Assembly: GCA_900547195.1 (NCBI GenBank)
Contig: URFQ01000017.1
Location: 1 to 37,424 of the forward strand
DNA: 37,424 nucleotides
Reading direction: 5' to 3'
Source: an uncultured Butyricicoccus sp.
Lineage (GTDB): Bacteria; Bacillota; Clostridia; Oscillospirales; Butyricicoccaceae
The notes under the pieces were generated by a model. The model had not been told where the DNA came from, searched no databases, and saw only the letters and a list, made by a program, of their open reading frames with translations. A program made the translations under genes and the position numbers. Shown one piece after another: positions 7,501-15,752 of the stretch; the first letter of the stretch is position 1; the number at the start of each line of letters is the position of its first letter.

Positions 7501-8285
7501 CTTGCAGCCTCCCGCAGGGCGGCGAGCAGCGCGCCTTTGTCGGGCGCACGCATCAGCATCTCACCGATCAGCACCGCATCCGCGCCAATGGCGTGCAGCG
7601 CGGCAACATCTTCCGGGGAATGGACGCCGCTCTCCGCGACGTACACCGCCCCGGACGGGATGCGGTCGCGCAGACGCGCCGCATTGGTGAAGTCCACCGA
7701 AAAATCCTTTAGGTTGCGGTTGTTGACGCCGATAAGCGCCGCGCCCGCGGCAACCGCGGATTCGATCTCCCCGGCGTTGTGGGTTTCGACCAACGCGGCG
7801 AGACCGAGCGCATCGCAGAGTTCCAGATATCGCGCAAGCTTGGCGGTGTCCAGAAGGGCGCAGATCAGGAGCACGGCGTTTGCCCCCATCTGTTTGGCCT
7901 GGTAGATCTGATATTCATCCACCGTGAAATCCTTGCGGAGCATGGGCGTTTTTACCGCCTGCCGGATTTCCAGAAAAACTGGATCCGAGCCCAGAAACCA
8001 GTGCGGCTCGGTCAGGCAGGAAATGCAGTCCGCGCCCGCTTCTTCGTAAGCGTGGGCGATGGAAAGATAATCAAACGTCGGATCAATGACCCCCTTGGAG
8101 GGGCTGGCCTTTTTGATTTCACAGATAAAGCGCATGCCGGGCGCCTTCAAAGCGCGGACAAAGGCCGCGCCTTCGGCCCTGCCGCCCGCGATGCATTGCT
8201 CTTTCAGCACGGCAAGGGGAAGCGTTTGCTGATCGCGCTGTACCCGCTCGCGCGTCTTTTGCGCAATTTGTTCCAGGATGTTCAT
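7497..8285 (-). CDS. trpC: Indole-3-glycerol phosphate synthase
   Basis: A 262-residue TIM barrel that decarboxylates and closes CdRP to indole-3-glycerol phosphate. Catalytic motifs are FICEIKKASPSKG near residues 53-65 (Glu and Lys of the active site), LTEPHWFLGS near 88, LRKDFTVDEYQI near 115, IGVNNRNLKDF near 185, YVAESGVHSPEDV near 212 and LIGEMLMRA near 236. It overlaps trpD by four bases upstream and trpF by four downstream, so translation is probably coupled along the operon. Confidence 0.96.
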   Translation of the reverse strand: MNILEQIAQKTRERVQRDQQTLPLAVLKEQCIAGGRAEGAAFVRALKAPGMRFICEIKKASPSKGVIDPTFDYLSIAHAYEEAGADCISCLTEPHWFLGSDPVFLEIRQAVKTPMLRKDFTVDEYQIYQAKQMGANAVLLICALLDTAKLARYLELCDALGLAALVETHNAGEIESAVAAGAALIGVNNRNLKDFSVDFTNAARLRDRIPSGAVYVAESGVHSPEDVAALHAIGADAVLIGEMLMRAPDKGALLAALREAAR

Positions 8286-9295
8286 GCGTTGCTCTCCGCA
8301 ATAAACCGTTCCAGCTGCCGCATGGCCGCGCCGCTGTCAATCAGGTTTTCCGCAAGGCGGACGCCGGCCTCCAGCGTACCCGATTTGCCGGCGAGGTAGA
8401 GGGCCGCGCCGGCGTTCAGGCAAACCGCCTGACGCTTTGCCCCGTGCTCTTTGCCGGACAGGATGGCGCGGGTAATCTCCGCGTTTTCCGCAGGGGAGCC
8501 GCCGAGCAGGTCGGACTTGTTGCAGCGGGTATAGCCGAACTGTTCGGGGGTAACGACATAGGAGCGGTAGCCGCCGTCCGCCGTAATCTCACAGACAGAA
8601 GTTGGCGCGCTCATGGAGATCTCGTCCAGTTTATCCTCCCCGTAAACCACCATGCCGCGGGTGACGCCCAGTTTGTGCATGACATGTGCAAGCGGCTCGA
8701 CCAGCGAGGCGTCGTACACGCCCATCAGTTCCATGTTCGCGCCCGCCGGATTGGAGAGGGGCCCGAGAATATTGAACACGGTGCGGATGCCGAGTTCCTT
8801 ACGGATGGGGGCCACATATTTCATCGCAATGTGGTAATTCTGTGCGAATAGGAAGCAGATATTGATTTTTTTGAGAATTTTCGCGCTCTTTTCCGGAGAG
8901 AGGGCGATCTGAACGCCCAGCGCCTCGAGCACGTCCGCCGCGCCGCACTTGGAGGAGGCGGCACGGTTGCCGTGTTTTGCGACCGGCACGCCGGCTGCGG
9001 AGATGACAAGGGAAGAAGTGGTGGAAATGTTGAAGGAATTGGCGCCGTCGCCGCCCGTGCCGACGATTTCGAGTACGTCCATATCGTGCAGCAGCTTAAT
9101 GCAGTGGGCGCGCATCCCGGCCGCCGAACCGGTGATTTCGTCAATGGTTTCTCCCTTCATGGCAAGCGCGGTCAGGTAGGAGGACATCTGTACCGGGCTG
9201 GCCTGCCCGCTCATGATTTCGTCCATGACCGCCTGTGCGGTTTCATAGCTGAGGTTTTCCTTTTTGTTCAGTGCCAGAATTGCGTCTTTAATCAT
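8282..9295 (-). CDS. trpD: Anthranilate phosphoribosyltransferase
   Basis: A 337-residue enzyme that transfers phosphoribose from PRPP to anthranilate. The glycine-rich PRPP loop VGTGGDGANSFNIST lies near residues 78-92, followed by AKHGNRAASSKCGAADVLE near 105-123. FLFAQNYHIAMKYVAPIRKELG near 148 and FNILGPLSNPAG near 175 are further family blocks. The metal-binding DE pair is in GEDKLDEIS near 220. It begins eight bases before the trpG stop and is a stand-alone protein, not fused to TrpG. Confidence 0.97.
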   Translation of the reverse strand: MIKDAILALNKKENLSYETAQAVMDEIMSGQASPVQMSSYLTALAMKGETIDEITGSAAGMRAHCIKLLHDMDVLEIVGTGGDGANSFNISTTSSLVISAAGVPVAKHGNRAASSKCGAADVLEALGVQIALSPEKSAKILKKINICFLFAQNYHIAMKYVAPIRKELGIRTVFNILGPLSNPAGANMELMGVYDASLVEPLAHVMHKLGVTRGMVVYGEDKLDEISMSAPTSVCEITADGGYRSYVVTPEQFGYTRCNKSDLLGGSPAENAEITRAILSGKEHGAKRQAVCLNAGAALYLAGKSGTLEAGVRLAENLIDSGAAMRQLERFIAESNA

Positions 9296-9866
9296 GGCTG
9301 CATCCCTCCAGAAAATTTTTGATGATAGAAATTCCGTCCGGCGTCATCACCGATTCCGGATGGAACTGGACGCCGTAAACCGGGTATTGCGTGTGTTCGA
9401 CCGCCATGATTTCACCGTCCCCGGTTTCGGCGGTCACGCGCAGGCAGTCGGGAAGGGTGTCCCGCACGGCTGCCAGCGAATGATACCGCGCGACCTGAAT
9501 GCTTTCCCGCATCCCGGAAAACAGGCGGGTGGTGGTATCCAGATGCGCGGCCGACGTTTTACCGTGCATCAGGCGGGATGCATAGGACACGGTCGCGCCA
9601 AAGGCTTCGCAGATCGCCTGATGGCCAAGGCATACCCCGAAGATGGGAATCTTCCCGGCGAAATATTTCACCGCTTCCACGCAGACGCCCGCATCCGCCG
9701 GCTTGCCCGGGCCGGGGGAGAGGAAGATGGCCTCCGGCGCCAGGGCTTCCATTTCCAGGATGGTTATCGCGTCGTTTCGGATGACCCGGATGTCCGGGTC
9801 GACCGCGCCGATGAGCTGGTAAAGGTTGTAGGAAAAGCTGTCGTAGTTGTCGATGAGCAGAATCAT
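9288..9866 (-). CDS. trpG: Anthranilate synthase glutamine amidotransferase subunit
   Basis: A 192-residue class I glutamine amidotransferase that supplies ammonia to TrpE. It begins MILLIDNYDSFSYNL, carries SPGPGKP near residue 55, the nucleophile Cys in GVCLGHQ near 80, and the catalytic His-Glu pair in QFHPESV near 170. The ATG at 9866 overlaps the trpE stop (ATGA); an in-frame start at 9929 would add an unrelated 21-residue extension inside trpE. In many Firmicutes one such subunit also serves aminodeoxychorismate synthase, but no pab genes are in this window. Confidence 0.95.
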   Translation of the reverse strand: MILLIDNYDSFSYNLYQLIGAVDPDIRVIRNDAITILEMEALAPEAIFLSPGPGKPADAGVCVEAVKYFAGKIPIFGVCLGHQAICEAFGATVSYASRLMHGKTSAAHLDTTTRLFSGMRESIQVARYHSLAAVRDTLPDCLRVTAETGDGEIMAVEHTQYPVYGVQFHPESVMTPDGISIIKNFLEGCSHD

Positions 9867-11329
9867 GTGTCGATGCCTCCCTGTGCGGTTTCGATGGCGC
9901 GGACAACCGCCGCCGCCTTGTTGATGCACTCCTGATATTCGTTGTCCGGCACGCTGTCGGCGACGATGCCCGCGCCTGAGCGGACGCAGACCTTGCCGTT
10001 TTTCTTGTAAGCCAGCCGAATGGCGATGCAGGTGTCAAGGTTGCCAGTAAAATCAAGATAGCCGATTGCGCCGCCGTAAATACCGCGTTCGCGCCCCTCC
10101 AGCTCGTCAATGATCTCGCAGGCGCGCAGCTTGGGCGCGCCGGACAATGTGCCGGCCGGGAGGATGGAGTCCACGGCGTCCACCGCATCCCGATCCTCCC
10201 GGATCTGTCCGGTGACGGTCGAGCCAATGTGCATGACATGCGAAAAGCGCTCGATTTCCAGGTATTTTTCCACCTGCACCGTACCCAGACGGCTGATGCG
10301 GCCAATGTCGTTGCGCCCCAAATCGACCAGCATGTTGTGCTCGGCAAGCTCCTTTTCGTCCGTGAGAAGCTCGGCTTCGAGCGCTTTATCCTCCGCGGCA
10401 GTCTTGCCGCGGGGACGGGTACCCGCGAGCGGGAAGGTAAACAGCTTGCCGTCCTCGAGCTTGGCGAGCGTTTCGGGCGATGCGCCCGCGATTTCGATGT
10501 CGTCGCTCGAAAAATAGAACATATAGGGCGACGGATTGGTTGTGCGCAAAACGCGGTACACGTCGAACAGGCTGCCGTCCATCTCGGCTTCGAGCGGATT
10601 GGACAGCACAACCTGAAAGATATCGCCTTCGTGGATATAGTGCTGCGCCTTGCGGATCATGCCGCCGTATTCTTCGCGGGTGAACAAGGGGAGCAGCGGG
10701 GTTTTGAGGTGCGGCGGCTGCGGTTCGTGTTTGACGCCCGAGCGGATCAGGTTCGCCAGCTGCTCCAGCTCATAAGCGGCTTTGTTGTAGCTGGTTTCAA
10801 TCTCGTCCGCCCGCGCGCCGGCAATCAGGATAATTTTCTGCCGCAGATGATCAAAAGCAATCACCTTGTCAAACAGCATCAGGTCGACGTCCTGAAATGC
10901 GCCGTCCTCGTGGGTGAGGTTCAGCGTGGGTTCGGCATAGCCAATGTACGAGTAGGAGAAATAACCGACCAGGCCGCCGGTAAAAGGCGGCATCCCCTCA
11001 ATTTTGGGGCTGCGGTTTTCGTCGAGCAGGCGGCGGATCGCCGCCCCGGGGTGGGAGACTTGTTCGGTGAACTCCGCGCCTGCGCGGATGCGGAGTTTGC
11101 CGCCCTTGCACGTCAGCTCTGCCGAGGGGTCGAACCCGAGGAAGGTGTACCGTCCCCACTGCCGGGCGTCCTCGGCGCTTTCCAGCATGTAGCAGTGGCG
11201 GCTGACATGTTTTAATGTGCGCATGACCTCGGTTGGCGTGAAACGGTCCGCGTACATTTCGCGGCTGACCGGGATGCGCCGATAGCCCTGCGCGGCCAGT
11301 TTTTTGGCCTGTTCGAACGATGGAAACAT
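9863..11329 (-). CDS. trpE: Anthranilate synthase component I
   Basis: A 488-residue chorismate-utilising enzyme that converts chorismate and ammonia to anthranilate, the committed step. The N-terminal region carries YMLESAEDARQWGRYTFLGF near residue 48; the LES segment belongs to the tryptophan feedback site in the family. The catalytic half contains FQVVLSNPLE near 240, PSPYMFYF near 267, PLAGTRPRGKTAAED near 305, DLGRNDIGRIS near 343 and VLSGAPKLRACEIIDELE-type sequence near 400. GAGGAGG just upstream marks the ATG at 11329. First gene of the operon, so its transcription is gated by the T-box leader. Confidence 0.97.
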   Translation of the reverse strand: MFPSFEQAKKLAAQGYRRIPVSREMYADRFTPTEVMRTLKHVSRHCYMLESAEDARQWGRYTFLGFDPSAELTCKGGKLRIRAGAEFTEQVSHPGAAIRRLLDENRSPKIEGMPPFTGGLVGYFSYSYIGYAEPTLNLTHEDGAFQDVDLMLFDKVIAFDHLRQKIILIAGARADEIETSYNKAAYELEQLANLIRSGVKHEPQPPHLKTPLLPLFTREEYGGMIRKAQHYIHEGDIFQVVLSNPLEAEMDGSLFDVYRVLRTTNPSPYMFYFSSDDIEIAGASPETLAKLEDGKLFTFPLAGTRPRGKTAAEDKALEAELLTDEKELAEHNMLVDLGRNDIGRISRLGTVQVEKYLEIERFSHVMHIGSTVTGQIREDRDAVDAVDSILPAGTLSGAPKLRACEIIDELEGRERGIYGGAIGYLDFTGNLDTCIAIRLAYKKNGKVCVRSGAGIVADSVPDNEYQECINKAAAVVRAIETAQGGIDT

Positions 11330-11344
11330 TGCAAAACCTCCTCA

Positions 11345-11402
11345 AAACAAACAAAAGACCCGTCCCTGACATGGGTATGACAATACCACAGTCAAGGACG
11401 GG
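11345..11402 (-). terminator. T-box intrinsic terminator
   Basis: On the minus strand CCCGTCC and TGAC pair with GTCA and GGACGGG over a long imperfect helix (11402-11359) with an inner GGTAT/ATACC pairing, followed by TCTTTTGTTTGTTTTG. It lies between the T-box core and the trpE ribosome site, as needed for premature termination when tRNA-Trp is charged. Confidence 0.85.
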
Positions 11403-11650
11403 CCGAAACATTTCATTTCAAGCACCCGCGGTGCCACCTTGATTCACAGGCAAACCTGTGCGCTTTGCGGGATACCAGCATATCCCCGGCAACTGACGTA
11501 TGCCCCCACGTCGCAGAATACTCGGCCGAAGCCTTTGACTGCGCCCTCCGCGGTCCATTTAACAGCTTGCGTTCGGCCCGGCTCTCAGCTTCCCAGGCTC
11601 TCTGTACGTGCACGGCTGTCTTGATCTCCGCATCAACGGTTTTTGAACTT
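11345..11650 (-). promoter_or_regulatory. T-box leader, tryptophan specific
   Basis: The minus-strand leader carries the T-box core AAGGTGGCACCGCGG (core at 11426-11438), the antiterminator bulge that reads the acceptor end of uncharged tRNA. The variable base after TGG is C, matching a G discriminator as found in bacterial tRNA-Trp. A TGG triplet at 11557-11555, followed by ACC on the 3' side of the stem-I region, is the likely Trp specifier codon. A terminator follows at 11359-11402. Known logic: uncharged tRNA-Trp binds and allows read-through into trpE. The exact stem I fold was not computed. Confidence 0.92.
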
Positions 11651-11656
11651 GCGTTT

Positions 11657-11685
11657 ATTTTAGCACCGGGAAGCGGGGCTGTCAA
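11657..11685 (-). promoter_or_regulatory. trp operon promoter
   Basis: On the minus strand TTGACA (11685-11680) is separated by exactly 17 bases from TAAAAT (11662-11657), a near-consensus housekeeping sigma promoter placed just before the T-box leader. Confidence 0.85.
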
Positions 11686-11764
11686 GAAAAAATTTTGCCC
11701 AATCCGGATGAATATTTCACCGTCATTGCCTCATGAAAATTCATATTCCGACCAGAGAATCAAA

Positions 11765-11793
11765 AAACGGCGTATAAATATGCAGAACCGTTT
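11765..11793 (-). terminator. Probable terminator after the DMT permease
   Basis: On the minus strand AAACGG (11793-11788), a small inner helix GCATAT/ATACGC and CGTTT form an interrupted stem ending in a run of T. It lies within 40 bases of the permease stop and ahead of the trp promoter. The internal bulge makes it weaker than the other terminators here. Confidence 0.45.
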
Positions 11794-11801
11794 CACATGC
11801 A

Positions 11802-12659
11802 TTAAGCCTCTGCGCGCCGGTTGTAAAGGAACATCAGTACGGAAACGCCGCAGATGATTCCATAGCCAAGAACGCTCCACAGATCCGGGACCTGCTGAAA
11901 GAAGAAGAACCCAAGCAGGGCGGCGAAAATGACCTGCGTGTAATCATAAACGGAAATTTCACGCGCCGGGGCATTGGAGTAGGCGGCTGTGATGGAAAAC
12001 TGCCCGCCTGCGGCGGCAAGGCCTGCGAGCAGAAGCATTGCAAGCTGGTAGCCGGACATGGGCGCGTAACCCAACAAAAGCGCCGGCAGAACGGCCAGGC
12101 AGGAGAAGCCGGAAAAGAACAGGACAATTACCGGCCCGTGCTCGCCGCGCTGGCCGAGATAGCGCACCGCGGTGTATGCCGCCCCTGCACTGAAGCCGCC
12201 GAGCATGCCGATCAGCGCAGGGAAGGCGTCCGCGGAAAATCCGGGTTTGATGATGAGCAGCGCGCCGCCGAATGCCGCGAGAATGCCGAGAACCTGCACA
12301 GGTTTCACACGTTCCTTCAGGAAAAGGAACGAAAAGAGGATGGAGAAAAACGGGGAGAGCTTATTGAGCATGGAGGCGTCCGAGAGCAAAAGGTGATCCA
12401 CAGCATAAAAGTTGCACAGAATTCCAAGCGTTCCCATGCCCGAACGGATGAGATAGAAGGGCAGGTTGCGTTTGGAAATGCGTATAGGTTCCCCAGAACG
12501 GATCAGCACGATCAGGGCAAAGAAAAACGCGACCAAATTGCGGAAAAAACTTTTCTGCACCGACGGGATGTCGCCTGAAAGACGGACAAAGGTGTTCATC
12601 AGCGCAAAGCAGAACGCGGACGATAGAATCAGGAGAATTGCTTTGGTTTTTTTGTTCAT
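11802..12659 (-). CDS. DMT-superfamily (EamA) permease
   Basis: A 285-residue integral membrane protein with about ten hydrophobic helices arranged as two EamA repeats. The first covers residues 1-135, with SSAFCFALMNTFVRL and an LFLKERVKPVQVLGILAAFGGALLI-type end of repeat. The second covers about 145-275, ending with GYGIICGVSVLMFLYNRR. Members export or import amino acids, nucleosides, sugars or drugs, and the substrate here cannot be told. GGAGG precedes the ATG. It starts only about 20 bases after the rpoD terminator tail, leaving little room for its own promoter, so it may be expressed by read-through. The Trp T-box unit begins downstream but has its own promoter. Confidence 0.85.
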   Translation of the reverse strand: MNKKTKAILLILSSAFCFALMNTFVRLSGDIPSVQKSFFRNLVAFFFALIVLIRSGEPIRISKRNLPFYLIRSGMGTLGILCNFYAVDHLLLSDASMLNKLSPFFSILFSFLFLKERVKPVQVLGILAAFGGALLIIKPGFSADAFPALIGMLGGFSAGAAYTAVRYLGQRGEHGPVIVLFFSGFSCLAVLPALLLGYAPMSGYQLAMLLLAGLAAAGGQFSITAAYSNAPAREISVYDYTQVIFAALLGFFFFQQVPDLWSVLGYGIICGVSVLMFLYNRRAEA

Positions 12660-12686
12660 AACAGAGCCTCCGGAAAACGAAAAACG

Positions 12687-12709
12687 AGCCGTCCCCAGCG
12701 GGGACGGCT
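12687..12709 (-). terminator. Terminator of the dgt-dnaG-rpoD operon
   Basis: AGCCGTCCCC (12687-12696) pairs perfectly with GGGGACGGCT (12700-12709) around a three-base loop. Reading on the minus strand it is followed by CGTTTTTCGTTTTCC, a classical intrinsic terminator about 30 bases after the rpoD stop. Confidence 0.88.
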
Positions 12710-12739
12710 GCTTCCTTGCAAAAATGGATGATTGGGCTG

Positions 12740-13960
12740 TTAGTTGAGGAAATCCTTCAGCTTTTTGGAGCGGGACGGGTGGCGCAGCTTGCGCAGCGCC
12801 TTCGCCTCGATCTGACGAATGCGCTCGCGGGTGACGTTAAATTCTTTGCCAACTTCCTCCAGCGTGCGGGTATGGCCGTCGTCGATGCCGAAGCGCAGGC
12901 GCAGCACTTTTTCCTCGCGCGGGGTCAGAGTCTTGAGCACCTCGACAAGCTGCTCCTTCAGCAGCATAAAGGAGGCTGCTTCTGCGGGTTCCGGCGCGTC
13001 ATCATCCGGGATGAAGTCGCCAAGATGGCTGTCCTCCTCCTCGCCGATCGGGGTCTCGAGAGAAACCGGCTCCTGCGCAATCTTGAGGATATCGCGCACA
13101 CGGTCAACCGGCATGCTCATCTCGGCTGCAATTTCTTCCGGGGAAGGGTCGTGCCCCAGCTCCTGCAGCAGCTGGCGGGACACACGGATGACTTTGTTAA
13201 TGGTTTCGACCATGTGCACCGGGATGCGGATGGTGCGCGCCTGGTCGGCAATGGCGCGGGTGATCGCTTGGCGAATCCACCAGGTCGCATAGGTCGAGAA
13301 CTTGTAACCCTTGGTATAGTCAAATTTCTCCACCGCCTTGATGAGGCCGAGATTGCCCTCCTGGATCAGGTCAAGGAACAGCATGCCGCGGCCGACATAG
13401 CGTTTTGCGATGGAAACAACCAGACGCAGGTTGGCCTCTGCCAGACGCTTTTTAGCGCGGTCACCTGCCTTGATGGCCTTGTTCCATTCGACAATCTCGT
13501 CGGCGCGGACAGCCGACTTCTCGCCCACGTTCTCGTATTCGTTCATATTTTCGGCGGCGGCGACCCCTGCCATGATTTTCTTGGCCAGCTCAATCTCCTC
13601 CTCCGGGGAGAGCAGGTCAACCTTGCCGATTTCCTTCAAATACATGCGCACCGGGTCGTCAATGGCGAAGCCCTCGGCAAGCGCGGAGGTGTCCACCAGT
13701 TCCTCTTCCGAAACCTCTTCCACCTCAGACGCTTCAAAATCATCTTCTTCACTGCCCATCGGGGTCTCGAGCACATCGCCGCCCTCGATCTCGATGCCTT
13801 CGTGTTCCAGTGTTTCGTACAGCCTATCGATGTCCTCGGTTTCTAATTCAACAGCGCTCAGCGCATCCGCAATTTCCTTCAGCGTCAGTTTGCCATTCTT
13901 CTTGCCAAGGGCGAGAAGGTCACGGATTACCTGCATCTGCTGTTCTGCACTCTGTGTCAT
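12740..13960 (-). CDS. rpoD: Primary RNA polymerase sigma factor (sigma-70/SigA)
   Basis: A 406-residue housekeeping sigma factor. The acidic, variable region 1.1 covers about residues 1-95. Region 1.2 begins at DDPVRMYLKEIGKVDLLS. Region 2 contains NLRLVVSIAKRYVGRGM, FLDLIQEGNLGLIKAVEKFDY and the -10-recognising YKFSTYATWWIRQAI. Region 3 follows from about 245. Region 4.2, the -35 reader, ends with EVGKEFNVTRERIRQIEAKALRKLRHP. Length is typical for clostridial SigA, without the large non-conserved insert of proteobacterial RpoD. It follows dnaG by 16 bases in the widespread dgt-dnaG-rpoD arrangement. Confidence 0.98.
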   Translation of the reverse strand: MTQSAEQQMQVIRDLLALGKKNGKLTLKEIADALSAVELETEDIDRLYETLEHEGIEIEGGDVLETPMGSEEDDFEASEVEEVSEEELVDTSALAEGFAIDDPVRMYLKEIGKVDLLSPEEEIELAKKIMAGVAAAENMNEYENVGEKSAVRADEIVEWNKAIKAGDRAKKRLAEANLRLVVSIAKRYVGRGMLFLDLIQEGNLGLIKAVEKFDYTKGYKFSTYATWWIRQAITRAIADQARTIRIPVHMVETINKVIRVSRQLLQELGHDPSPEEIAAEMSMPVDRVRDILKIAQEPVSLETPIGEEEDSHLGDFIPDDDAPEPAEAASFMLLKEQLVEVLKTLTPREEKVLRLRFGIDDGHTRTLEEVGKEFNVTRERIRQIEAKALRKLRHPSRSKKLKDFLN

Positions 13961-13976
13961 ATTCTGTTACCTCCAA

Positions 13977-15725
13977 TTATTTCTTTGCTTTGAGTTTTGC
14001 CTTGGCCAGAAGCGGGTCGATGTCGGGGGCGGCCTGCGGCGGTGTGCCGCGGCGCAGGGCTTCGCCCCGGATTTTCCGTATGTAATCGTCGAGGGCTCGC
14101 TCCCGTTCGGCCGGGACGGGCATGTCCGCAATGCGGGCGAGCAGCGACAGCTCGTTTGGTTCCAAATAGCCCTCGAAGGCCGCGACCGTAACCGGCCGGC
14201 CGCCGTCATACAGGCTGTTTGCGTGCGCAAAGATTTTGCGCAGCACAGGCGCGGTGAAATCCTGCGGCGTTATTTTGTCCGCTAGATAGGAAAGTAATGT
14301 ATTTTCATTGAAAATCAGCGCTAAAATGCCCTCTTCCGCGCGCGCGGAGACGATATCCGGATAGTGCAGGGCGCGATCCTTGGGCTGCGCCGCCTGTGCG
14401 GGCGCGCGGATCTCACGGTGCTGGGCGGTTTTCTGCTGTTTGCGCCGGATGGCCAGCGCGCGCTTGACTTCGACGTCCATCGCGTCCCGGCTCACGTCCG
14501 CCATCTGTGCGGCGCGGCCCGTATAGATTTCCCGTTCGATTTCCGTGTCAATGGTCGCAAGCATGCGCGCCGCGTCGCGCAAAAACTCTATGCGCTGCTC
14601 GTCCTCTTCGAGGTCATACTTCGCGGCAATCGCTTCCAGACGGAAGGCGTTGTGGTTCTCGCTGCGCTCAATCAGGCGGCGGAACGCATCCGGCCCCTTT
14701 TCACGGATGAACTCGTCCGGATCCTTGGCGCCCGGGATTTTGAGCACCTTGACCGTGAGGTCGGCCTTTTTGAGAATGTCGATGGCGCGTTGGGACGCAG
14801 CCTGTCCGGCTCCATCCGCGTCGTAGGAAATCACGATGTTTTTGGTGTGCCGCGCAATGATGCGCGCCTGTTCGTCGGTGAGGGCTGTGCCGAGCGAGGC
14901 CACCGCCGAATCAAATCCGGCCTGATGCAGCGCAATGACGTCCATATAGCCCTCGGCCAGGATAAAGTAATCGTTTTTCGTCTTGCGGGCCAGGTTGAGC
15001 GCGAAAAGGTTCCGTCCCTTGTGGAAAATCGTGGTTTCCGGGGAGTTGAGGTACTTGGGCTTGGAGTCATCCATCACGCGCCCGCCAAACGCGATCACAT
15101 TCCCGCGCTGGTCGAAGATGGGGAACATGACGCGGTTCCGGAATTTATCATACAGGTTGCCTTTTTCGCTTCGCGCGGCAAGGCCGCAGGCGAGCAGCTC
15201 GTCTTTGGTATAGCCCTTGGCCTGCATCGCGTCCATGGTTGCGAAAAAGGAATCGGGCGCATAGCCGAGGCCGAAATTGTTCATGGTTTTGCGCCGCAGC
15301 CCACGCTTTGCAAAATACTGCTGTACCTTCTCGTTCTCCGGCTTCCAAAGCTCGGCGTAGTAAAACCGTGCCGCGTCACGCATGAGGTTCAGCAGACGTT
15401 CGCGCCTGCGTCCAGCCTGTGGGTCGCGCTTGTCCTCCGGGATGGGGAGGTTGCACTGTTTCGCCAAAAACGCAACCGCATCCGGGAATTCCAGACCCTC
15501 GGCGCGCATGATAAAGGAAATCACGCCGCCGCCGGCATGGCAGCCAAAGCAGTAAAAAATCTGTTTGTCCGGAGAGACCGAAAACGATCCGGATTTCTCA
15601 TTGTGGAAGGGGCAAAGCCCAAAATAATTTGCGCCGCTGCGCTTGAGCTGCACATAGTGGGAAACCACGTCCACAATATCGCTGCGCGCGGTCAGCTCGT
15701 CCAAAAAAGACTGGTCAAACGCCAT
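13977..15725 (-). CDS. dnaG: DNA primase
   Basis: A 582-residue primase that makes RNA primers at the replication fork with DnaB. The N-terminal zinc ribbon is visible as Cys38, His41, Cys59 and Cys62 (CPFH and CFGC). The central core has the toprim motifs EGYMDVIALHQAG and YDADGAGQAAS near residues 260-310, whose acidic residues hold catalytic Mg2+. The C-terminal part from about 450 (ILALIFNENTLLSYLADKI) resembles the helicase-interaction domain. The ATG at 15725 gives the family start MAFDQSFLDELTARSDIVDVV. It lies between dgt and rpoD in one operon. Confidence 0.97.
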   Translation of the reverse strand: MAFDQSFLDELTARSDIVDVVSHYVQLKRSGANYFGLCPFHNEKSGSFSVSPDKQIFYCFGCHAGGGVISFIMRAEGLEFPDAVAFLAKQCNLPIPEDKRDPQAGRRRERLLNLMRDAARFYYAELWKPENEKVQQYFAKRGLRRKTMNNFGLGYAPDSFFATMDAMQAKGYTKDELLACGLAARSEKGNLYDKFRNRVMFPIFDQRGNVIAFGGRVMDDSKPKYLNSPETTIFHKGRNLFALNLARKTKNDYFILAEGYMDVIALHQAGFDSAVASLGTALTDEQARIIARHTKNIVISYDADGAGQAASQRAIDILKKADLTVKVLKIPGAKDPDEFIREKGPDAFRRLIERSENHNAFRLEAIAAKYDLEEDEQRIEFLRDAARMLATIDTEIEREIYTGRAAQMADVSRDAMDVEVKRALAIRRKQQKTAQHREIRAPAQAAQPKDRALHYPDIVSARAEEGILALIFNENTLLSYLADKITPQDFTAPVLRKIFAHANSLYDGGRPVTVAAFEGYLEPNELSLLARIADMPVPAERERALDDYIRKIRGEALRRGTPPQAAPDIDPLLAKAKLKAKK

Positions 15726-15752
15726 TTTACCCCTCCTTCTGCGAAAAATACG

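Noticed and set aside
11413..11685. Small minus-strand frame across the trp leader as a leader peptide
   Set aside because: The sequence is explained base by base by promoter, T-box and terminator; no ribosome site or Trp-codon run was found, so it is not an attenuator peptide.
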